From positions 158,370,438 through 158,434,437 of the forward strand of contig NC_080540.1 of NCBI RefSeq assembly GCF_028640845.1: DNA of 64,000 nt, given 5' to 3'. This DNA is from Ahaetulla prasina (lineage: Eukaryota; Chordata; Lepidosauria; Squamata; Colubridae). The notes beneath the pieces are model-generated. The model ran no database searches. It worked only from the letters and a program-made list of their open reading frames with translations, and was not told where the DNA came from. The translations under genes and the position numbers were made by a program. Below are positions 11,801-23,800 of this stretch, one piece after another (within the stretch, counting starts at the first letter, position 1; the number at the start of each line of letters is the position of its first letter).

Positions 11801-14800
11801 AATGCAGCAGTCTTGTCATGCTGAGCTTTGCCAAGTCCCTGGTGAGATTTCATTTGGTGAATCTTCCAAGGGTATCTAGCCCTACCACATCTAGGCTGCA
11901 AAATCCTGAATGACCAGCAGATAGCAGCAAAAAGACAAAAACTGTATATTGTGATTCCATCTAACTCAAGGGTGTCAAACTGGTGGTCCATGGGCTGGAT
12001 GTGTCACATGCAGGCCACGCCCACCCCAGCTCTGTGAAGGCAAAAAATGTTGCGATACATCATGTGACGGCAATGTAATGCGGCGAGTTCAGTGGTGAAA
12101 TGCAAAATTTCTCCCTACCAGTTCTATGGGCGTGGCTTGGTGAGGGGGTCATGTGACTGAGTAGGATTTTTTACTACCAGTCCAGGCGAACTGGACTGAA
12201 CTGTAGCATTTCACTCCTGGGCGAGTTTGACACCCATAATTTAATTGGTCATGTGAATTTTATTTTGTCCAAATCAATTGGCTGTCATTACGTGGCTTGC
12301 ACTGACCTCAGATACTGGACCATGTTCTTTAACAGGGTATGGTATCATCTTTATAGTATAGCATGTACTATGTGCACATAACTCCAAGGTTGACATACTG
12401 TTTTTCTAGATAGGACTAGATATACCTCCATCTAGAGTCTCAGGGAGATTCTGTAGTCAATGATGAAAACACTAACTAGACAGCCTACTGACAACTTCCT
12501 GCTTTGCCAAAGCGAGGCACAACCTTTATTTTGAGTTGGCTTCCACAGAATATTTTGCTAGGCAAAGATGAACTTGAATTAGTGAGTAAAAATGGAAAAC
12601 ATCTGGATGGATGGATAATAGCATCTTTTTTCCCCCCCAAAGGAATTGATTCAAATCCAAGGACAAATTAGTGACACCAATGTTATCTTGCAAATGGACA
12701 ACAACCGAGATCTGGACCTCAACAGTATCATTGCTGAAGTGAAAGCACAGTATGAAGATATTGCCAACAGGAGCCGGGTTGAGGCAGAAGCATGGTATCA
12801 AACCAAGGTAAGACTCTGTATAACTTTTCCAGAGATGATTGTGGAGTTAAGAGAAGTTTATCCTCTTAATCTGGAATCAATGCTCTTAACCGGAAGGAAA
12901 GTCTGAAGTGAGACGGTTGATAGTCAGACCATGAGTTTACACTTCCAATGGGCTTTTCTTTTTTCAGAAATCCTTTAATTGAATCTGATGTAGAACATTT
13001 GTCTTATATCATATATTTTTTAATAATGGGACCGTAACAAGCATTATCTTTTGGACTGCTAGGAAGAACAGAAAAATCCTAGACATTATTATTTGAGAAG
13101 CCATGATGGAGGGACCTCATGAGCTTTGCAATTTCTCATGAGAAATAATGCAACTACAAGTTCTGTACCTTTCATTTTAACCACAAAGTTATAGTGCCTA
13201 CTGAGCTTTGCTGAAACATAAAGACAAATTGTGATGCCATTGTCTCAATACCTAATATATTCCTAAGAGGCAAAAATTTGGATTCCACTTTTTGTTTTGA
13301 AATCACATTTAGGTTTAGAGGTGGCAAATTCGGCAAATCTTTTATCTGCCTTTTCCAGGGAAAGGTGACACATGGAGTTCACCCCATACCCAAGGCCTCT
13401 TGTCTAATTCGTGAAGCTGTTGCTGCTTCCTATCAGTCATAAGGATTCTCTTTTGGTGTTACAGTTTCAGGAACTTCAGAGCACAGCTGTTGGTCACGGG
13501 GATGACCTGAAAAATACCAAGAATGAGATTGCAGACCTGAATCGGGTTATCCAGAGACTAAAAGCAGAAATTGACAATTTGAAGAAACATGTAAGTGGGC
13601 ATTTGAATATAGCAATACACCTGTCTGCATGGGTTTATCGGTTCTCTTTTTTCATCTTTGTTACAGGTCCATTTTCTCTTAGCTTGCACAGTATTTTGCA
13701 ATTCATACATGTATGTATGCTAGGAACATTTTCCCGCCGAATTTCAACAGGATTTATTTCTGAGGAAAAGTGGTTAAGCATATCCATTCAAGTTGGATAG
13801 CTTCTTGATTAAATGATCCCTGCCACCATTTTCAGGAGATTATTCCCCTACCCTGACTGTTTATAGCTCACGCTTACTAGATTGAGACACAATGTGCAGA
13901 GACGTATTCTAAGCTGTTATTTCTTCCTCTGTAGTAGAACTGGAGCAGAAATATTGCAAGAAGTGTTATGTGGAGGTGTTCTTTGATTCTCAGGACTATC
14001 TGTCAGTCATGCATTACTATCTTTGACTGTGTGCCAGCTACTGTTCTGCTTGGATAAAAATAGCTTCACTTTATTAATCTAAATTCTAGTAACCTCACGT
14101 TTAAGTTATTGCATACTTTTGAATATGAATTTGCTCTCAAAAATGCTCTTTAATACAAAACATGGCAGTTTGAATAATCTCTGTGACCCTATTATGCCAA
14201 TATTAGATTCTATTTTATAGGCAAAATGCAAAATTTATTCACAAAATACATGGAAATGGACTCACTAGCTCCAGAAAGACTATGATTTGAATGAAACACT
14301 GCTCAAAGTTGAATAGCAATAGGACTAGCACAGACTTATATATCGCTTCATAGTGCTTTACAGCACTCTCTAAGCAGTTTACAGTCAGCATATTGCCGCC
14401 CCCCCAATAATCTGGGCCCTCATTTTACTGACCTCAGAAGGATGGAAGCCTGAGTTAACCTTGAGCTAGTCAGAATTGAACTGCTGGCAATCGGTAGAGT
14501 GAGCCTGCAATACTGTATTCTAACCACTGCACCACCATATATTACCGTATATTATATGACTTGCAATAACTGCATGATTCCTTGGTTCAGAGAGCTTCAG
14601 TCTCTCATTTGCAGGAAGATGCAGTATTTGATAATTTCCAGGTTTACTTTTTGTTGGCTATGCTAATAAAAGCTCAAAAAACCATCCACAATCAAACCCC
14701 CTGCACCTGTTTTTCTGAATGCATGAAACATTCAAGATGCCAGATACGTTTTTGTTATGATACTGTATGCATTTCCTCAAGATTTTTAGAAAAAAAAAAG

Positions 14801-17800
14801 TATTTGTCGATAATTTGAATCAAGCCTTAGGCCAAGATGATGTAGACAAGGAAAAGAGGACCATGAAAGGCTTTATTGGCATTTGGCACATCAAACCAGA
14901 GTAAACTTTTTAATTATCTAAGCACATTTCCATGTTATTAACATAAATCTTGCCCTGGCATAGTTGGAGGTTGCCTAGGAACAGAAGGTGGCACTCACTC
15001 TGAGCTAGTTTGCTGAAGAATAAATAGAAAGACCTTAGGTAGACCTCAACTTACAACAGTTCATTTAGTGACCGTTCCAAGTTACAATGGCCCTGAAAAA
15101 AGTGACTTATGACCTTTTTTTCACACTTATGACTTTTGTAGCATCCCCATAATCATGCGATCAAAATCCAGATGCTTGGCGACTGACTCATACTTATGAC
15201 CGTTGCTGTGTCCCAAGGACATGTTGCGACCAAAGTCAATGGGGAAGCCAGAGTCACTTAATAACCGTGTTGGTAGCTTATCAACTGCAGCGATTCACTT
15301 AACAACTATGGCAAGAAAGGATGTAAAATGGGGAAAACTCACTTAAGAAATGTCTCACTTAACAACATAAATGTTAAGCACAATTGTGGTTGTAAGTCGA
15401 GGACTGCCGGTATTACAATTTGAGCCGTGGTGGCTCAAGGCTGTAAGAAGCCTGTTATTAAAACACAGCTGCCTGCAATTACTGCAGGTTCTAGTCCCAC
15501 CAGGTCCAAGGTGGACTCAGCCTTCCATCCTTTATAAGGTAGGTAAAATGAGGACCCAGATTGTTGGGGTGGCAATAAGTTGACTTTGTAAATATACAAA
15601 TAGAATGAGACTATTGCCTTATACACTGTAAGCCACCCTGAGTCTTCGGAGAAGGGCGGGATATAAATGTAAACAACAAAAAAAAACAACAACAAAAAAC
15701 AGAGGGATCCCTTGAGTTACATATTTCGTTGAAATTCATTTTGCTGACATTGAATTTGCCCAGTGGTCTTTCAACCAGATTTTGAACTTTTCCACTGAAA
15801 GAGGCGCGAGTCCTGTTGAATCTGTTCACCCCGTCAATTTAATAACATATTATTTTATCAATATCCTTGTTGAGGTAGGGATTTGAAGGGGCAATTAAAT
15901 GTTACCATCGGATTTTTTTCTTGAGGCTCTGAGGTGTAAATAAAAGTCAGTGTATAATAATGCGATCCTGTTTACAATCCTCTTGTAAACACTTAGCTGT
16001 CTGCTGCTATAACAGAAATGAGAGGCAAAGTGCCGAATCTTACCAATGGATTCTTAAGACATCTCAATTTAATACTTCACGAAATCATGCATGCAACAAC
16101 ACACACGTATCATGAAATTAGAACCTAATTAATATTAATATATTAATAATTAATTAATAATTAATAAAAAAGAAGAACCTAATTAATAATTAACTGTTAA
16201 CCTCACCCCATTCCTAAAAGGTCCGTAAAGGGGGCGTGCATAAGAGCACCAGCGTGCCTACCGTCCCTGTCCTAATGTTCCCTATTTTTGTATTCCTTTT
16301 ATGTATTCAGTTCATGCTTATACTTATATATATTATCTAATACGTACTTGACAAATAAATAAATAAATAAATAATAATACATCCAGATTGCCAATGTTCA
16401 AAAAGCAATTAACGATGCTGAGCAGCGTGGGGAGCTGGCCTTGAAAGATGCCCGAATGAAATTGAGCGACCTGCAACTGGCTCTGCAAAATTCGAAGGAT
16501 GAGCTGGCGCGTCTCCTACGGGATTATCAGGAGCTGATGAATGTCAAACTGGCGCTGGATATTGAGATTGCTACATACCGCACGCTGCTCGAAGGCGAAG
16601 AATGCAGGTGGGTGCCATCTTGCGATGTATCGGGTCTCCGAGTGAAACATACCTATTTGCATGTTTCATGTGGGTCGATTTTACCAATCTTAAACATAGG
16701 AATATACATGCAGATACCTGTCATCGTAGCTGTTCTGCTTTTTCTATAACCGTGTATGAAATACAGCCTGTGCATCCATTGTTTTCCCCATTAAAAATTT
16801 TTTTTGTTTGTCCATCAGTTTTTTTCAGCCTGTAACAAAGATCTTGTTCTAGGTTTGGAGCCTGTATGGTTTTCTATTGAGTCAGTTTTCAGAATTCTGC
16901 AGGCTTTCTCCACTGATTGTTTTCTTAGAAAATTCATAGAATTTCCAGTCGGAGATGAATAGTACATTTGATGGATGCCAAATTAGAAAAAAAAATGCAT
17001 TTAGTTCATCCATTTTAGAAGGCTGTCTTTCTTCAACCATACTGTCCCTGGGTCTGATCTTTAGTTTATTCACTTTTGAGCAGTTTTTTCTTCCTTCCTC
17101 TTTCTCTCTCTTTCAGTTTCCTTTTGCCTAGCACAATTCAGTCTGTAGGATAAAGTTCTAAAGGGCTCCAAGGAGAGGACATTAAATAGAGGGCATTTTC
17201 CCTAAACTCAGCAATAGCAAACATTTTCATTGGAAACAACAGGAGTCCTGTCAATGAAAAGTGATATCAAATATTTTGTAGCTAAAATGATTTTTCTCTT
17301 TCTGCCCCTAAATATGTTGTCTCCTTGAACATGATGTCTAACTTTATCCCCAAATCTAGAGTATATGTTATGGTATATTTAGCCAGCAAATAAAAGTGAT
17401 TCTCAAGCTGTCAGTAGGAAGTTTAGAATGTGGCAGTTGTGTGTGTGTGTTTGTGTGTGTATCTGCATGCAAATATTAACATTTGTATGGCACATTTCCA
17501 ACAATGTTGAAATGTCTGAATGTTCAATGTGCATATTTATGAAGCACTACATGCTGTTCAATATCATGAGCATAGTAGAAGACATTTCCACACATCCATC
17601 ATTTGCATTAACATTAGCTGGGAATGCTTCTAGCATGGGGTAGGCTTTTAAGGATGTAAATAAATAATATATGCTTGTATAATTGCAAGTAAATAACTAA
17701 AATTATGTTTCCTATACAATCTGGAATTAATTGCAGTTGTTATGTCTACCATAATACTGCTTAGTCATTATTCATAGTAAGAATTGGTTGCTGACTTGGA

Positions 17801-20800
17801 GAAAGACACATAAAGTTATCCTTCACTCCTGGCATTTTTAATTAGTGGTGAAAATTCAGAAGAGAAAATACTGCCCAGATATAGAAGCAATCTTTCCTCA
17901 AGTATGTTTTTTATAAACGAAGTAAATATGTCTTAGGCTTGTATTCTACATAAAATGTGTGCTGGAAATTAAAACTGGTTCTCTCTGTGCAATATCTTTA
18001 CATTTTAAGATTTCATCAATTTGCAATCCAAATGTGTGTACATTTACTCCTAAACTAACTCCCCCTATGTTTGATAGATTTTCTTCCAACATAGCTGCCT
18101 TGGTTCATAGCATAACTTAGTCTCCTACCATCTGATGCCCTTCAGATGGGTTGTACATATTTTAATTTCCTAGGACTAATAGGGATTGGTCTACACCAGA
18201 TTGGGAAAAGCTGTCCTAAACTACCAGGCCAAAAGTTGTGTTGTCTTCAACCCAGTGATTATGGTGGTGGAGAATGAGATGACTACTACCCTGTTCTTCT
18301 TTAGAAGAACATCTATGGCTTTACCAATCCCTTTCCCAGCCTATCCAAATCACTGGGCTTTTATTGAAATAGGAAGTAGAATCAATGGGCTTTTATTGAA
18401 AGAGGAAGTAGAAGATAGCTAGAAATGGAGGGCACCTTCATAATTTGTGCTGCACCAAGGGTTTGCAAGATATGTCTAAGGTATTTGGGTAAGGCTCAAA
18501 GCCCATCATGTTTAGACCAAGAAAAGATCTCTCATCCTTTTAAAAGAAAAATAGCAGCTGCATCACCACAATACAAAAAAAGATGTTGTGACCAGAGGTG
18601 GGCATCACATACTGTAACAACCGGTTTCCCTGGAACCGCAAATATGAGCGCATGCGTGAATTTAAAATCTTTGACTTCTCTGAAAGGACATTAGCTTCTA
18701 TTAACCTTATGAGGAAAACTTGTTTTTAAATATGAAGATTTCCTAGTTTTCATTTTGTCCTCCTCTACTTAACTATGGTTTGAATCATGATGTGAACTAA
18801 TGACAGAAGGACTTGCTGGAAGGCAACTGGGCAAAGTGAGATCTTGTGGTCACTTCTTTTGTTGACATGCTTTGAGAGCTTAACTTATTTTGTGCCCAAA
18901 TGCTCCCACCAGTGCCAGGGCAGAAAGGCGGCCTTGTTTATTTTCCTCACCCCTCTGAGATATTGTGGTTCCATGGTATTCTGGGAATTTCAATGGTGGG
19001 CTGGATTTTGGCACTTAGTGTCGGTTGCAGCAGTATCTTCCATTTTGTTGAACAAGAAAACCCAGGATAGACATTAATTGTAAGATCACTCCAGAGGTGG
19101 GTTTCAGCAGGTTCTGATCAGTTCTGGAGAACCGGGAGCGGAAATTTTGAGTAGTTTGGAGAACCGGTAGTAAAAATTCTGACTGGCCCCGCCCCCATCT
19201 ATTCTCTGCCTCCCGAGTCCCAGCTGATTGGGAGGAAATGGGGATTTTGCAGTAACCTTCCCCTGGAGTGGGGAGGGAATGGAGATTTTACAGTATCTTT
19301 CCTCTGCCACGTCCACCAAGCCACGCCCACCAAGCCTGCCACACCCACCAAGCCACGCCCGCAGAACCGATAGTAAAAATTTTTTAATCCCACCACTGGA
19401 CCACTCCCAGAATTCTTTCAACTACTGAAGGGGGTGGGGAGTGGCCAGTGTTGTTGCCAAACCGCATTGTACTTTTCTATATTCCCCTAAAATATTGCTG
19501 CAGTTAGTTCTGGAAACCGTAAATCAACTCTGGTGCCCACACGAATGGAGATCAGGGCTCATTGTGTTCAACCCCATAGCTGTCCCTCATCGCTGAAATA
19601 ATGGAGCATAGAGCACCTGATAGAGGAAGGAGGAAGGAGCACTTTTAGATAATAAAGACAATGGTTTAGTGTTTTTTACCTGCACTAATAGCCCAGGATC
19701 TAAAATTACTAAGTTACAGATCAGGGGGAAAAAAAGAATTACTATGAAATGCTGCAGGCTACTTCTGCTGATCATCAGTTGCCAGAAGTTTGGGAGATCG
19801 AATCTCACCAGGCTCAAGGTTGACTCAGCCTTCTATCCTTCGGAGGTGGGTAAAATGAGGACCCAGATTGTTGGGGGCAATAGGCTGACACTGTAAACCA
19901 CTTAGAGAGGGCTATAAAAGCACTGTGAAGCGGTATATAAGTCTTAGTGCTAGTGCTATTGCTATTATCTGTATTGATGCAGTTTGTTTCTGAGGCCACT
20001 GTCTGATTCAGTACATTGGAAAAACTCTATGTTGTAGTAACCCTTGAACTAAATGTATTTTTTTCTTGGGGTGAAATAATTGCCAGTAGTTACACAGCTG
20101 AAAAAAAAGGAATAATCTGTATATAGACCAACATTTTTAGCAACATTTCTTCATGTATTTTACTCTGGTTAATGTCTGACCCTGAATAACAGCAGATGTT
20201 ACGGTGAACTCCTGTTGCCATCTAGATAAGCCTGAAGGGCAATAAGAATCAGGATTGACTTCCCTCACAATGTTTTTGTACAAAGTAGATGAGCACTCTG
20301 GCCTCAGGAGGGTGCTCTTAAGACAGTCCCATCCAGGCAGCTTGTACCTGAGAGCACAATGCTAACTGGGTACAGAAAACAGGTTTGCATTCCATGAGAA
20401 GATGAGGGAAGCTGGCAGAGAGGTTGCACCATCTGTGCTGCAACACAGTCACTGATTGCTACAAAATGCTTTCTTGTGGGTTCCTGGTTGAGCCACAGAG
20501 TGGGAAGGGCCATTTTGCACCAGGTTGCTTCCTCACGTCTGAAACATAAGTTTTGCCAGCATGGGAGGGGCAGCCTCCTGTTCGCACCTTCCCAGTTAGG
20601 CCTGCAGTGGACAAGGACCTATAGGAATTTGTTTTGCTCAGCTGTGGAAGGCTGGATCCCCTGAGGGAGGGGTGAACCACTGCAAGCCGGCTGAAAAGAC
20701 TACTATGCAACCTGTTTCAGTCTCCTCCCAAATCCTAATCGTTCATGTGACCCCCTCCAAGCTCAGGGGGTGTGCTTCAGAGGTGGGTTTCAACAGGTTC

Positions 20801-23800
20801 TGACCAGTTCTGGAAAACCGGTAGTGAAAATTTTGAGTAGTTCGGAGAACCAGTAGTAAAAATTTTGACTGGCTCCACCTCCATCTATTCTTTGCCTCCC
20901 AAGTCCCAGCTGATCGGGAGGAAATGGGGATTTTGCAGTAACCTTCCCCTGGATTGGAGAGGAAATGGAGATTTTATAGTATCCTTTCCTTGGAGTGGGG
21001 TGAGAATGGAGATTTTACAGAATCCTTCCCCTGCCACGCCCACCAAGCCACACCCACCAAACCAAACCACGCCCACAGAACTGGTAGTAAAAAAAATTGA
21101 AACCCACCACCGGTGTGCTTCAGATGGTGCATCAGTGTTATGCAGTTGCCCTGCCTCTTGCACAATCCCTCTTATAAGGGGATGTAGATTGTTTATTCCT
21201 CACAAGTTTCCCTAGGAATTTTTTCCTCCATTTTAATTTGTTTATTAAAATTGCTGTCTTTTCTATCAGGAAGGAAAGGCGGAGAAACTCTAAACTTCCT
21301 TTGGCTGGCAGAGAAAGAGAAAAAATAGAAAAAAAGAAAAATTGGCTTTGATGGGCTGGGGATCTTTGGTATAGAAGCAAACTATACCAAAGATCCCCAG
21401 CCCGTCAAAGCCAATTAATTTTTCTTTTTTTCTATTCAGTCTGAAGCTGATGTCTTTTTTGCACTAACTTCTCAGAAATAGATAGTAAGTTAAAGGATTT
21501 CTCTCTAATTGTAGAGCATCCAGTCCTGGGTGAGTTCTTTTGAACTCACCTATCTGTAGTGGCATATACAAAATCTCTATTTTATGCTTTTCATAAGAAA
21601 AGTATAACTCTACACTTTGCTCACTGATGGCACTAATCCATAATGTGATTAGTTGGAACTGGTGTGGTGTGGGTTCTTCTTTTCAGTAGTCCAGTCAAAC
21701 TTTAAATGGCTTAGTTACGCGTATAAATCCTCTCTGTTGAATAACAAAAGATGAGAGGGTCAATCAAATCAAATCTTTATTATAGACAAAGATCAACAAA
21801 AATAGATCTGGTTGAAAAATAGCTAAAAAGCTAGCAGGAACATGAAGTACATGAAGAAAATATGTCAGCTGCTGGAATCTCCAGGAGTAGCAAGCTATTT
21901 TAAGGCAGTTTTGGGATATAGTCCAAAAGCAGGAAAAAATAAATGCAGCTGACATAGCTCCTTAGTGAGCTTAACTTCCACAGGGATTTCCTTATATTTA
22001 ATCAGGTCTGTTTCCTGGTTATATGTATTATATGTTATATATTATATATATTAACATAACATAACATAACAACAGAGTTGGAAGGGACCTTGGAGGCCGT
22101 CTAGTCCAACCCCCTGCCCAGGCAGGAAACCCTACACCATCTCAGTCAGATGGTTATCCAAAAATTTCCAGTGTTGGAGCATTCACAACTTCTGCAGGCA
22201 AATATTATATATATGTTGTATGTTATATATATGTTATATGTGTTATATGGTTATATGTGTGTTCTGTTTGACAAATCATGTATCTAAAGCCATCTTCTTC
22301 AGCTTGGAGAACGTCTGAATTTTTTTACTTCAATAGTCCATCAGGGGAGTTGTGGTCTCAGGAGAGAAGGAGACCAAAGATGTCTGGTCCAGGGAGAACA
22401 GTTTCTAGAAGGATTTTTGGAGGTGCAACTTATATCCCTCACCCAAATACATCAATGTGCCAGTACACAAATTCCTATTTTTTACATATAGAATAGAATA
22501 GAATAGAATTTTTATTGGCCAAGTGTGATTGGACACACAAGGAATTTGTCTTGGTGCATAGGCTCTCAGTGTACATAAAAGAAAAGATATCTTCATCAAG
22601 GTACAACATTTACAACACAATTAATAGTCAATATATCAATATAAATCATAAGGATTGCCAGCAACAAGTTATAGTCATACAGTCATAAGTGGAAAGAGAT
22701 GGGTGATGGGAACTATGAGAAGATTAATAGTAGTGCAGATTCAGTAAATAGTTTGACAGTGTTGATGGAATTATTTGTTTAGCAGAGTGATGGCCTTCGG
22801 GAAAAAACTGTTCTTGTGTCTAGTTGTTCTGGTGTGCAGTGCTCTATAGCGTCGTTTTGAGGGTAGGGGTTGAAACAGTTTATGTCCGGGATGTGAGGGG
22901 TCTGTAAATATTTTCACGGCCCTCTTCTTGATTCGTGCAGTGTACAGGTCCTCAATGGAAGGCAGGTTGGTAGCAATTATTTTTTCTGCAGTTCTAATTA
23001 TCCTCTGAAGTCTGTGTTTTTCTTGTTGGGTTGCAGAACCGAACCAGACAGTTATAGAGGTGCAAATGACAGACTCAATAATAATATAGACAATGCAAGG
23101 AAAGAAGTCTGTGTATGTAGGGGGGAAGAGGGACACAAAGTATATTTTCCTTTATTTTGTCGCCCGTCTGAAAGAGAATTTAAAGTGACAGTTTGTTCCT
23201 TGTTTTTACTTGATACTTTCTGCCCAAATCTTTATTTGCAAGAACAGGGCCGTATAGGCTATGGGCTATACATGATAAAGGTAATTGACTTATGCACGCA
23301 TTCTTTTCTCTTTCTTGCCTATAGGATTTCTGGAGAACTTACTGCCCCTGTGAGCATGTGTAAGTATTTCATTTATGTTAATTAGCTGCGAAGGCCCATG
23401 ATAATACACTTGTTTGCACAGATTAATATTGTTTAATATTAATGCTGAATAATTTAGAAATCTTGAAAAAATACTCTCCATCACTGATAAGAGGATGAGG
23501 ATCAAATAAGAAACATTACACTGTGCATGTATCCTGCCTAACCTATTTTATACAGTTGATGAGAATAATAATTTAGATAAAAAGTGAGACATGAGGCTTT
23601 AAGAAAAGGTAACTAAAATGGATTGTTATTATTATTATTATCCAGAATAAAAACCCAAACAATACAACATACAATTAAAACAAAATTAAAAACTTATTAT
23701 ACAATTTGGCCGAAAACTATTAAGTTGTGGTCAATTCAAACTGAAACAAAAACAGTCAATTTGCTAAATAGAAGAAGGAATTAAAAGGTTTTTAGCCTTA

